From: Azolla pinnata
Taxonomy: Eukaryota; Streptophyta; Polypodiopsida; Salviniales; Salviniaceae
DNA length: 54,364 nucleotides
Assembly: GCA_037176905.1 (NCBI GenBank)
Contig: JBBBWG010002226.1
Span: 33,872-88,235, forward strand
Reading direction: 5' to 3'
Both the position numbers and the translations under genes were made by a program. Of this stretch, positions 1 to 14,985 are shown in pieces; position 1 is the stretch's first letter, and the number at the start of each line of letters is the position of its first letter. The notes under the pieces were generated by a model. That model worked only from the letters and a program-made list of their open reading frames with translations, was not told the DNA's origin and searched no databases.

Positions 1-3000
1 TATGTGTGCATGCAAGCATGTGTGTATGTGTGCATGCATGTATGTATGCATTGCTACCAGCAAGCAGCAGAGACTCGATTCCTCCATGCAACATGCATAC
101 ATCCATGTACACGCAACTCCGGCGCCATCCATCCCAGATCGATTCCAGCTCGATCACGGCCCCCTGCTTCGTGCTCTCGCCATTCCTTCCGGCTTTTCTG
201 CAATGCAATCAACTGTCATAAAAAGGTTTGCATTCAACTGCTCTGCAATGCAATCAGCATCTGCTGCTGCTGCTCCTCGATCGTCCGCTTTGGGAATTGG
301 CGTCGATGATCCCAGGGTCATCACCTCACCACGTGATGGTTGTGCGCATTGGATCGATGCTTGGTCTAGATCTTCCTAGCACGTCGGCCACGTACCGATT
401 AAACCCTGTAAGAATGTGACTGTATCGATCAGGAATCGAATCGACAAGAGAAAGAAAGATGTACTGATTCAACTTCCTTCTTAGGCCGTATCTTCTGCCG
501 TCATCAGATCGGTCGGAGCCCGCAATAATGTTTGTGTATCCAATCATCTGGCATGGACAGAGGTACAATGAGCTTCCATGCAGACATGCAGGTGCACCTT
601 GAGCACATATGTATGTATGTATGTATGTGTATGTGCATGCGTAAGACGATAGACTCATATGGGTCATGCATAATGTGTGTGCATGCATCATTAGTCAACA
701 TGGCCTTCTTAACATGTCTTTTAAGACTAACTATGTATGGGATGTATGATGTGCATGGCAGGGGCTCAAGTGCATGTATGCACATGCATGCATGAAATGT
801 CCCCTTCCTCCTTTGTCAAAAGAGTGTCATGTTGTCACGAACAGCTTGAAACTCTGATGAGCTTGATTGCGGCGGAGCTATCCAGACGGAAAAAACAATA
901 CAACGAAAACAAAGACGAGTTTCGCCCTTTCCCGAGTTCCAGACTTACTTGATTAAGATGCACTCATGATCGATCGATCGATCGACGCCCCGGGAATCGC
1001 AGAAGTGATTCACTCATTCCTTTGCTCCGCGGTGGATGGGGCCAAGCTTGGCTATCAGCACACACTCCTACACTTGTCTGACGTCGGATCCGATCTTGCA
1101 TTCTGTATGTATGCCGATCTCTTGATTTGGCAACTGCTGCTTTGCGGCTTAATCTATATTGGTGGCAAGCAAAGAGGAAGTGAGAGATCGGAGGTGCTCA
1201 AAGCGTAGAAGAAAAAAAACAAGGGCTAGTTCAACTTGACCAAGACGATAAGAGAACAGACCTGACGATATTACCCAGAGTCAAACCCTCAATCTCTTGT
1301 CTGTTCACACGAGCGATTCACATACAAGTAGTCAAGTGAATCGACCGGCTGCTTGTTACTTATCTCTCCCGTAGAAATTGAATGTTTTCGATTCTGAGGA
1401 ACCGCGTGACGTGCTTTGCGGCCTCCATCAAGCACCAGATCCGAACCATTAGTCGATTGTTTTGTTTATGATGGAGTGAATCACACCCCAAAATCTAGGA
1501 TTACTTCTAAAAGCATGCCATTTAAGTTTGTGTCTGTGCCATCGCATGGGATGAAACCATACCATACTGATGTTTACGTATACAAAAATGCATAATGCAA
1601 TGATCAATGTGATAGACGACGATATTCAATCTTGATGACAGCGATCGACATTAGATTAACTATGAATTTCTTACAAGTTGCCGACGCTTGAAAACAACGC
1701 AAACAGGGGTTCGATTCCTATTATATCAGTTGAAGCCTGGTTTCGGAAGCTTCGGTCGACAAGAAACAACAGATACACACACACTCACTCACTCACTCAC
1801 TCACTCTACACGAATAAATAACTGGCAATCGTACGTTCCTCAATTCCAAGGTTATCATTTGCATGTGCCCCTGCCGATGTAAAGCAGCTCTGAAAGAAGA
1901 ATTTTGCTTCCCATCGGATCGATCTGTGAACGAGTATGGGGCTGTAAATTATGAGCTTCTCCGAGTCGATCATACAATGAACCATTGACTTTCGCATCTA
2001 GATCGCAAGCAGTTGGCTGATCCGCAGATGCATCGTTCGAGAATGCCTGCAAGCATGCCAAAGAACAGATGAAAGAAACCCTAGGAAAGATCCTTATCAT
2101 GCCAAGGTCGCTCCATTTTCTACTCCGCGTCGAAATGTGGTAAGTAAGCTGCATTCATATGCAGGAAAAAAGGATCCTCTTTGGATGAATCAATGCTAAG
2201 ATGTTCTTTCCATCTTAAAGAACAGAAGAAAAAAGTTCTGCCAATGCATGTGGTTAGTAATTAGCCAGTGGAAGGAAGTAAATAAGCTGTTCAGACACAG
2301 AAAAATCATCATGAACAGAAAAGTTTCCGCATTCCTTCTCTTTGAGATGCCGAAATCATCATGACTTTTGCTCTAAAGTAATAGTACATGTATGTGAGGC
2401 ACAAAGTCATGCCGATCTCCTCATCCGTTTCCTCGAACAATTTGAAAGCTTACGTTACCATGGATTCCGAAACCGTGTTGCGGTGTAAAATACAAACTGG
2501 CGTGATGAGATCCAAAAGGTCGGGCTCCTGCATTCGTTCGTTTGCGGAACCCTTGCTCTTCTTTGTTTCGGCAAAGCATGGCACCTTGGGAAACAGAAGA
2601 AGAAGAAAGTCGAGGAAATCTAGAAGAACAAGAAATCGAAATAAAACATGAATCGGCTCAATTCTAGATAAGAGGAATAAATCTGTCGATGACAACAATT
2701 GGAATGTGTTTAATCATAGATTATGATTGCCAGCAACTAATCTTTAAGTACTCATTTGTATATTAGAAGATAACTAGTTTGGTGGATTATACATTTTTAA
2801 TGCCAGCAGATGAGACCCATTCTGTGATGGAATGATTCTCAACCGTGCTGATTCAATGAGGATAAATGGAATAATTGCTATTGATTAACTCCTCTCTTTA
2901 AAGGACATAAATTCTAAGGACCAGTGTACCAACCTGTGCATTAGACAATAAGTTGAAATCCATCTACAAAATGAACAGCTTTCAAGATGTCAAATGTGTG

Positions 3001-3278
3001 TTTTAAATTCTAGAGTTTATTAAGTAACTGATTAAAGTAGGGGTGAAGGAAGTACCGGAGGTGCACAAAGCATCGAAGGGGGAAGGAAATCCGAATGTGC
3101 AGATATTAAAAAGAGCCAAGGTCAGGTTAAAGATCTCAGTAAATAAAGGATAGTATCAATCAAGCACTCTTCAAGGTTAGTGACAGTAATCACGGAATTT
3201 CCAGAACCACCTCAGGTTATTCTCAAACAAATAGGAGAAACGGTATGTAACATGGATCACCATTAATACCTTCAAGAT
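1..3278. other. Gene-poor region with ATGC/TATG microsatellites
   Basis: No gene could be supported here. The first 60 bases and 600-800 are rich in TATG, TGCA and CATG simple repeats, which create spurious Cys/Met/His-rich reading frames. A GATC tetramer run lies near 968-984 and an ACTC run near 1779-1805. On the minus strand, about 1860-2055 could be read as an exon preceded by a TTGCAG acceptor, but no partner exon or known family was seen, so it is not called. Confidence 0.6.
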
Positions 3279-3289
3279 ATGTATTCAGA

Positions 3290-3765
3290 GATTCTAGGTG
3301 CACATGTTCTGAAGCATGACGGTGTGATGTTCAAAACCAGGAGAGAGCATCTCATCAGCTTCATCAAGGACGAAAATCTTGATATAATCAGCACGAAGGG
3401 ACTGTCTCCGAAGCATATCATAAACCCTTCCTGGAGTTCCAGCAACAACAACAACATGTTCCACGTTGCAGCATTCGCCGATCATCTCTTACACTGGTGC
3501 CTCCAACACATGCATGCACCTTCACCTGGAGATAATCTCCCAATGCTCTCATCACTTTGTCAATCTATTGGGCCACCTCCCTGATGGGAGCAAACACAAG
3601 AGCTTGGCAATACAAAAGGTTATAGTCCAACTGCTGTAGAACACCCGAGCAGAAAGTAGCAGTTTTTCCTGTCCCTGAATGAGCTTGTTGGATGACATCC
3701 AGACCTTTTGCAGAATGGAACCATACCCCTTTGCTGGATTAATGATGGCTTCCCGAAATCCTGTT
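3290..3765 (-). pseudogene. eIF4A (DEAD-box RNA helicase) pseudogene fragment
   Basis: The minus strand retains a long stretch of translation initiation factor 4A, an ATP-dependent RNA helicase that unwinds mRNA 5' leaders. From high to low coordinate one reads the Q-motif region ([10 protein letters not shown]), Walker A motif (AHSGTGKT, about 3661-3680), the GGTSVR region, motif Ib (GTPGR) and the DEAD box (VLDEADEML, about 3340-3366). It is broken in three ways: an extra A in the run near 3702-3705 shifts the frame after PFCK, an in-frame TAG lies at 3565-3567, and a second shift precedes GTPGR. The N-terminus and the whole C-terminal helicase domain are absent. The fragment starts just after a TAAACAG that looks like an intron acceptor, so it may be a genomic rather than an mRNA-derived copy. 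Confidence 0.88.
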
Positions 3766-4232
3766 TACACAAGTTATTCAAGGAATGAAAAAGAATTTGA
3801 TAGCTCTAAAGACTAAGCCACAAGACAGTGAAGAGTTACAAAATCATGATGTACGTATGCCATATGCATGTCATACTAAAACAGCGCAAGATCATCACAC
3901 AGTGAAAGAGAAAATTCCTCTGAAACTGTATGTGCATCCAATGATAGTCTGGAATATACTATACTCACCACTCCCTAATGTAGACTATGTGGTCAGTTCA
4001 TGAAGAATGTAACAGTATCTATGTCAAAATCTGAAAAGGCATATAACCATAGCAGTACCAAAACTTCTAGATTTTATCCCTAATGAGCTCCTGCCCGCTG
4101 TCAAACATAGAACCATAATACGAATGCGAATGCTAGCGGAAATGTTGTCAACAATATTAGCAGACATCACTGCATCAGCTCATCAGAACCGTCATGATAA
4201 CACACGCTTTGAGAGAAAAATGTTGTCACAGA

Positions 4233-4542
4233 GAAACAGTTTTCTCCGACTCGAAACAATTGATCAAAGGAAATCGTAACACGTTTATAGCAAATTGCAG
4301 ACAAACCTGTAACACGGATATAATCTTCTTGCTCCTATTCCCGCAAATTACCAAAAGTAGCGCGACCACGTTTATAGAAAATCTATGGAAACAGTTTTCT
4401 CCGATTCGAAACAATTGATCAAAGGAAATTGTAACGCGTTTATAGCAAATTGCAGACAAACCTGTAACACGGATATAATCTTTCTGCTCCTATCCCCGCA
4501 AATTACCAAAGGTAGCGTGACCACGTTTACAGAAAATCTATG
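4233..4542. repeat. 155-bp tandem duplication
   Basis: Two adjacent copies of a 155-bp unit, 4233-4387 and 4388-4542, differ at only a few positions. Each begins GAAACAGTTTTCTCCGA and ends AAAATCTATGG. No open coding frame of note is conserved between the copies, and no flanking terminal repeats were seen, so a simple recent local duplication is the best reading. Confidence 0.9.
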
Positions 4543-5000
4543 GACAGATTCTTTCCTCGGAATAAAAAAATGTCAAAATTTTGAAGATACCATATGCAAA
4601 GATGCAGATTATCCGTATTGGCATAAGTATGCAATGTTTCCCGTGAGGGGGATCGATTAGCCAACCTTCGCTCGATGGAGAAAACACTGTGCAGTCTTGC
4701 GCTAATCTTCATCCAGAAGGCTACCACCGATCACGCGAAGTGTGTCGAGAGGAACAAGAAGAAGTAGACCTCGAGCTGAGCGATGAAGCGGGGGATTCAA
4801 ATAAGGATTCAAATCATTTGTGAAAGAAAGAACAAGCATCGTAATGATAGAATCCTTTCTATAAATTACTATTACTACTACTAATAATTTGAATTGCACT
4901 TGTTCTGTTAGTATGAATCTACTTGAATGCGGCGAAATTGTGTGTCCATGTCTGATGTTCTCTCTCGAAATGTTAAGCGAAAACAGACCGATGTCTGGTC
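4543..5000. other. Intergenic DNA, nothing recognised
   Basis: AT-rich sequence between the 155-bp duplication and the satellite upstream of CDKB. No conserved reading frame, RNA gene or repeat was recognised. Confidence 0.5.
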
Positions 5001-5002
5001 AT

Positions 5003-5975
5003 TATAGAGCTCTTCCGTTTGGGGGGTTTTCGGTGAAACACGACATGACATCACAAAAATCCGACCTGAAATTGGCTTAAATTTGATGTAGAGCTCTTCC
5101 TTCGGTCATCGAAATTTGACCTAGAGCTCGCTCTTCCAATCACCTAAATTTGGGCAAAATTTGACCAAGGTTTGACATAAACGAGACCTAAAATTGACCT
5201 AGAGCTCTTTCTTCCAACCACCTAAAGTTGAGCAAAATTTGACCAAGATTTGACGTAAATGAGACCTAAATTTAGCCAAGATTTGACCTAAATTTGCATA
5301 GAGCTCTTTCTTCCAATCACCTAAATTTGAGCAAAATTTGACCAAGATTTGACGTAAACGAGACCTAAATTTGACTAAGATTTGACCCTAAAATTTGACC
5401 TAGAGCTCTTTCTTCCAATCACCTAAAGCTGATCGAAATTTGACCAAGATTTGAGGTAAACGAGACCTAAAATTGATCGAGATTTGACCTAAAATTTTAC
5501 CTAGAGCCCTTTCTTCCAATCACCTAAATTTGAGCAAAATTTGACCAAGATTTGACATAAACGAGACCAAAATTTGATCAAGATTTGACATAAATGAGAC
5601 CTAAATTTGACCAAGATTTGACCTAAATTTGACCTAGAGCTCTTTCTTCCAATCACCTAAATTTGAGCAAAATTTGACCAAGATTTGATGTAAATGAGAC
5701 CCAAATTTGACCAAGATTTGACGTAAACGAGACCTAAATTCGACCAAGATTTGACCCTAAAATTCGACCTAAAGCTCTTTCTTCCAATCACATAAATTTG
5801 AGCAAAATTTGACCAAGATTTGACGTAAATGAGACCTAAATTTGAGTAAGATTTGACCAAGACTTGACCTAAATTTGATCTAAATTTGACCTAAATTTGA
5901 TCTAAATTTGACCTAAATTTGATCTAAATTTGACCTAAATTTGATCTAAATTTGACCTAAATTTGACCTAGACTC
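5003..5975. repeat. Degenerate satellite built on ATTTGACC units
   Basis: The region is made of short ATTTGACC(T)AAA-like subunits arranged into a longer unit of roughly 100-135 bp. The longer unit recurs at AGAGCTCTTTCTTCCAATCA-like sites near 5003, 5091, 5132, 5198, 5300, 5402, 5505, 5635 and 5771. The last 110 bp is a cleaner array alternating GACCTAAATTT and GATCTAAATTT. On a hand count the plus strand carries at least 25 TTGACC/TTGACT hexamers, which match the core of the WRKY-binding W-box. The array stops about 195 bp before the CDKB start codon, so it lies in or next to that promoter. Whether it is regulatory or inert satellite is unknown. Confidence 0.9.
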
Positions 5976-6168
5976 AAAGAAACGAAGTCGAAAAATGGCG
6001 CTAAGAAATGGTGTTAGTCTGTCTGTGTCGCGCGAGAGCGAGCATTCGCAGCGATGATGGCGCCTTCCATCTTCTCCTGCACAAGGCTGAAGCTCCGCCA
6101 TAGCTTCTGAGCTCTTCCCTTGCGCCCGCCCGCCCGCCCGTCCGTTGTGCAGACATACTCCCTTCGCC

Positions 6169-10250
<4,082 letters not shown>

Positions 10251-11510
10251 AAACGGTTGAAGAGCAAATAAGAAAGAAGCCATTACATATACCGAATAAT
10301 TTACACAGCTTGGAATAGGTGCTTTTTGACTCTGCTTTCTTCCCTTGTATTCTATTGCAGGTTTTAGATTGTATATTATGTTGTATGTAATAACAATACA
10401 ATTATTGTCTACACGATATATAGCGAAGATTGTTGGAAGTGTTAAATGCTTAGAGAAGCATACAGTTAAGAAATGAGTGGCAGCTAGCTATTTTGTTAAT
10501 TAATGTGATCGACAACAGAATCGTATTATATTGCATTATATTGTATGATGTATTTGCGGTTATGTGATGCATGATTTTCATATGTTTGGTTCACGATTAG
10601 ATGCGAGAGCAAGGCAGTCAATATTAGCACCTGATTCATGGAACCAAAAAATGTAGATATGCTAATTAACCATCGACGGCAAACATCCATCAATGTGATG
10701 GCCATGGAATCTGATTTCAGTGGAAATACAATTTGCAAGTATATGGTGTTTCAGTTGGGATTTTGATCAGCATTGGCATTTATGTATACCCTTCTTGAAG
10801 TTGAACTTCATAGATGGATGGCAAATGTGATCGGGGATCATTCACATAATTATTCTCTATTTAGTAGCTAATCAAGTGTGAAAACCAGTTACACCTCAAT
10901 CAAGAGAATAGCGGGAGAAGTCACGTTTAATGCGATAGGGAATTAGGGTTTCGCAGCTGCAATTTGATCACGCTATTATGATCCTACCACTCAATTATAG
11001 AAGATTTCAAGCTTAGAATCTATGGATTTAGGGCAATGGTGATACATGCTTACACATATACATCATTATGTATGAATGCATGCATATATATGTAGGAAAA
11101 ATTACCAAACAACACCCAACAAATTTAATGCCTACTAAAACTAGAAATTAGCTAGTTCTAGAAATTAACGCCCAATTGATCGATTAACACCAAATCAATT
11201 AATTGTGAGCTCAATCGACATCAAATTAACGGGTCGATTAGATGCCAATTAATTGATGAATACCAAATTAGCATGTTAATCGATAAAACTATAAGATTCG
11301 AAACTATACAAACTTCTGCTAATCGAATAGTGAATGGAATCAATCGGGATCAATCAGTGGGAAGTGAGTATGAATAAAATCAGTGAGCGTTTACACTAAC
11401 AGGATTGATTAGGCGTTGATTATTAGTGAAAGAAATATATGTATGCATGTGTGTATTTGTGCACAGAAAGAGAGGGAGCTTTCTCAGGTTTTGGTGAAAT
11501 CCGCAGGGAA
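10251..11510. other. Intergenic region between CDKB and PPR gene
   Basis: Contains the probable CDKB 3' untranslated region and the PPR promoter/leader. Around 11100-11360 there is AT-rich sequence with repeated AATTAAT/ATCGATTA words. No gene or RNA was recognised. Confidence 0.5.
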
Positions 11511-13100
11511 ATGAGAAGGAGGTTCTTCTTCCATAGCCTGCACAGAACTGGTCTTCTTCCTCCCTCGCAGTGGCCTTGCAAGACATGGCACCGTGCTGCC
11601 TTCCGGAGCGCTCTCGACCTCCTCTGCTCCGCCATAGCCTCCACAGAGGAAGCTCCCAAGGATCTCACAGCAGCCGAGACAAGCCCTGGCCATGGTTTAC
11701 CACTTGGCCTGAAAGGAGCAGAGAAACCTTCCCACCGAGATGTTCACCTTCTCTGCCATGTCTTCCGTCACAATTCCTGGTCTGCTGCCCTCGAGAAGAA
11801 CCTGCGGACTCTGAATTTCATCCTTACTGCCCACCACCTGATCCAAGCCCTCCATGTCTTGAAAAAAGAGAGCTTTTCTGTCACTTTGGATTTCTTCATA
11901 TGGTCTACTCAGCAGAGGGGTTTCTCCCGAAACTTTGAAGTATGCGAAACCATGAAGAATGTCTTGAAAGAGAATTTGAGTCACGTCGCTTCTCTGCTCG
12001 AAACCATGGAAAGAACTCAGAGGCACATTCCTTTGCTTGTTTTTATGCTTCTAATGGAGGTTTTTGCAGAGCAAAATATGGTAGATGACGCCATAGAGAC
12101 GTTTAAGTCTATAAACAAGTTCAGATGTAGGCCAGATGAAAATGCATACAATTTAATCCTGGCAATTCTGGCTAAAAATGGAAGGATCGGCAGTGCACAA
12201 AACATATTCAAGCAAATGCAAAGGGATCGATGGTGTCGACCCAGAAGGGCGTCATATTATCTGTTTCTTTATGGCTTAGGAAAGAATGGCGAACTAGGAG
12301 AAGCTCGAAAGATTATCACTGAAGCTACAAAATCAGGTAAACGTGAGGTTGTGCCTGCAGAAGCTTATGGTCATCTTTTGGATGGCTTGTGTGAATCCGG
12401 ACAAATGTGCTTAGCGGAAGAAGTTATTACTGAAATGTATGAACTAGGGTTTGACCCAGATGCTCATGCCTATAGTAGCCTGATCTTGGGACATGCTAGT
12501 GCCGGTAATATGGAAGATTCGTATCAATATTATGTTGAAGCTGTACAAGAGCAGCTTCTAACTCGAAGTCAAGAGATGCTTGAGCTCTTGATTTTGGGTT
12601 TCTGTAATCATGAAGGCAATGTCAAGGTGGCTTTTAAGCTTTTTGAAGAGATAAAAAATGGTGGGTTTCAGCTGAATGCCACTGTATGCAATGCTATGGT
12701 TTGGTTGATCTTGCATCAAAGGGAATGGCAAGTGTTAGAAGAATTTTGGGGTGGACTCAAAGAGAAAGGGATGCCTCTCAATGCCCAAATATGTGACGAA
12801 ATTGTGAAAGCTTGTGCTGATTCTAAGCAAGCTGAGTTGGCGCTTTCCGTATTATATCATGTTGTCACTCATGATGATTTTCAGCCCAGTAAAGAAACAT
12901 TCAGATCCTTGATCAGGATCTTAGCCGAGATCAATGAGCCGGAATATTGGGATAAACTCCTAACGGTTGTCGATAACGTGAAAGGAAATTTGAAAGTGGA
13001 AATCTCCGCAACGATCATTGAAAATGTAAAGTGTTTGGATCAAGGCATGTTTGACTATATATCCAACTTATTGGAGAAAAGAGGAATGTACAAAGCTTAG
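11511..13100 (+). CDS. P-class pentatricopeptide repeat protein, probably organellar
   Basis: Intron-less gene, as is typical for plant PPR proteins, which bind organellar RNA and act in its processing, splicing or translation. The frame is open from 11439, but I choose the Met at 11511: the upstream part is translated TATG/TGTG microsatellite, and the new N-terminus (MRRRFFFHSLHRTG) is basic and acid-free like a mitochondrial or plastid presequence. That gives 529 aa. Degenerate 35-residue helix-turn-helix repeats run from about residue 180 to 470, with the usual cores PDENAYNLILAILAKNGRI, EAYGHLLDGLCESG and DAHAYSSLILGHASAGN. No E, E+ or DYW editing domain follows, so this is the P class. 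Target RNA cannot be predicted here; orthologue identity is not assigned. Confidence 0.92.
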   Translation: MRRRFFFHSLHRTGLLPPSQWPCKTWHRAAFRSALDLLCSAIASTEEAPKDLTAAETSPGHGLPLGLKGAEKPSHRDVHLLCHVFRHNSWSAALEKNLRTLNFILTAHHLIQALHVLKKESFSVTLDFFIWSTQQRGFSRNFEVCETMKNVLKENLSHVASLLETMERTQRHIPLLVFMLLMEVFAEQNMVDDAIETFKSINKFRCRPDENAYNLILAILAKNGRIGSAQNIFKQMQRDRWCRPRRASYYLFLYGLGKNGELGEARKIITEATKSGKREVVPAEAYGHLLDGLCESGQMCLAEEVITEMYELGFDPDAHAYSSLILGHASAGNMEDSYQYYVEAVQEQLLTRSQEMLELLILGFCNHEGNVKVAFKLFEEIKNGGFQLNATVCNAMVWLILHQREWQVLEEFWGGLKEKGMPLNAQICDEIVKACADSKQAELALSVLYHVVTHDDFQPSKETFRSLIRILAEINEPEYWDKLLTVVDNVKGNLKVEISATIIENVKCLDQGMFDYISNLLEKRGMYKA

Positions 13101-14985
13101 TTCTTGTACATAGTGTAGTTAACAGATGGTTTCTGAATTCAGAAATGTACATTTGAGGATGTTTACGATGCCTCAGGTTTCTTAAAAGGAGAATCTTATG
13201 TTGAATTAGTAATCCTGACAGTTGCACAGATCTTTCATTGTATTGTGTTGGTACCAGTGTCCACCCCAATGATGATGTTGTGCACTCTTTTGTTGCTCTA
13301 GGTTTTAAATTCCTTTGGCTGCTATTTCTTATTGAAGCCTATCAAGCATAGGAAAGCATCATTATTCACAAAGAAATGGTCNNNNNNNNNNNNNNNNNNN
13401 NNNNNNNNNNNNNNNNNNNNNNNNNNNNNNNNNNNNNNNNNNNNNNNNNNNNNNNNNNNNNNNNNNNNNNNNNNNNNNNNNTTAAATTCCTTTGGCTGCT
13501 ATTTCTTATTGAAGCCTATCAAGCATAGGAAAGCATCATTATTCACAAAGAAATGGTCAGAAGCTACCATGATTTGCTTGCCATGAATGCTAAAACTCTC
13601 TGTGCGAGCAGTCTCTAGTGCACAAGAGTGGCAATGCAAGCATTGAAGAATGGATCCGGTGGACTATTGTATTGATATGGTGAATGAAGTCCAAAGAAGT
13701 CCACTGCCATAGATGAAATGAATAGAAGTGAGTATGAATAACAACAGAGACATCATGAAATGCGGATGAAATATTAAAATGTCGCTTTCATGTGGATTCT
13801 TTAATGCTTATTATGGAAGAAGCCCAAAGATCAATCGGCAATAGAATGCAGCTTTGATGCATTGAATTTTGGCAACTCTCTTCCTGCCTTACAAACTGGA
13901 ACAAAAAAAGGCATTGGTAGGTAACCAGGGTGAAAAGTGAAGCTCTCACACAGCAAGCCCTGCTCAAATCTGTACTTGGCATCCAAATGTACTTAAAACT
14001 TGATAAAGGAACACATCATCAAGTTCTTTTCAACAAACGAGCACAGAGTTTGTAATGTGCCATGTATTATGAACGCCCACCATTCAACTCACAAAGATAT
14101 GCTATAATCAATCTATGACTACCTTAAAAGTTTTAATTACACGTCAAATTTGAGATATATTCAACAAGAGGAAACATTCTTCTGAAAGCCGTAAAATCAA
14201 GTATGTTGATTGCTATTAACTGTATTAAAGGTTCTGATTCCATAAGCCATGCATACATTTGAATAGAGGAAAATAAAATCTCTCTATCCATTTGCTCACA
14301 GATGCCAGATCAGCAATAGCGAGACCAAGCCACAACCATTTACCATACTTCACAGTGCCTGAATTTTCTGATATGTGAACAAAATGTGATGCAGCCCAAG
14401 CATAACGAGCACATCTCATATATTTTATGTTATAGTATTACATGAGCAAAAAGTTTCTATAGCTCAGGTTTAGGTGTGATGCTGACAATTCACTCCTCAC
14501 TGACCAATGCTACAGTTTATATGTTACCATGGCGCGTATAAGTTGCACGTGCCAAGTTGCACAAGGCTCTTTAAGTCGAACAGGTACATGGTGAGAAAAA
14601 GATAGAACACAAAATCCATCATGGTGACTCATAGATCTGCAACCATGCTAAACTGCACCATTTTTAAGCAATATCAATCTGTAATAGCTGTAATAGTAAA
14701 AACCTAATTAGAATTTCTATTTTACCAGAACTCTGCCCAATGTAAATTTATTTAGCTTAAAATGGTTAGTGAAGTTAATGTTTTGTCTTTCACAATATGG
14801 GCACAGAAGGCAGCACGACCTCTTGAATGGACTCTACTATTAAATTACTTTCTTGCCTGCGGAGACAAATGTTCCCAACATAGGCATACTCTAAATGATC
14901 ATTCTGGAGAAACGTATGTCAGAAGTAATGCTTCATCAAGCAAAATAGACATATGGAGAGCAGTATAGAATATCATACCTAGTTT
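13101..14985. other. Intergenic region with scaffold gap
   Basis: Includes the PPR 3' region and a 100-N gap at 13382-13481. The roughly 75-80 bp before the gap are repeated immediately after it, so they are probably one sequence seen on two contig ends. From 13560 to 14985 I see AT-rich DNA with no supported gene; the part near 14985 is the expected 3' untranslated region of the minus-strand gene that follows. Confidence 0.55.
13382..13481. other. Assembly gap (100 N)
   Basis: Exactly 100 undetermined bases, the usual placeholder for a scaffold gap of unknown size. The left flank, from about TTAAATTCCTTTGGCTGC to AAGAAATGGTC, recurs directly on the right side, which suggests overlapping contig ends that were not merged rather than missing DNA. 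Confidence 0.97.

Noticed and set aside
1700-1725. GGGGTTCGATTCC resembling a tRNA T-arm
   Set aside because: No acceptor stem, D-arm or anticodon arm could be folded around it. A similar GGGTTCGATTCCC on the minus strand near 30470 also fails.
1855-2154. Minus-strand exon-like frame after a TTGCAG acceptor
   Set aside because: No partner exon, donor or family match was found; composition alone is not enough.
5990-6070. E2F-like sites (ATGGCGC, GGCGCC) upstream of CDKB
   Set aside because: Each departs from TTTSSCGC by at least one base, and I found no matching G2/M MSA element; too weak to call.
11439-11510. Upstream extension of the PPR frame
   Set aside because: It encodes translated TATG/TGTG microsatellite; the Met at 11511 begins a proper basic targeting-like sequence.
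13332-13586. Frame running through the N gap with a repeated peptide on both sides
   Set aside because: Artefact of the gap and duplicated contig ends. The frames through 32808-32907 are rejected for the same reason.
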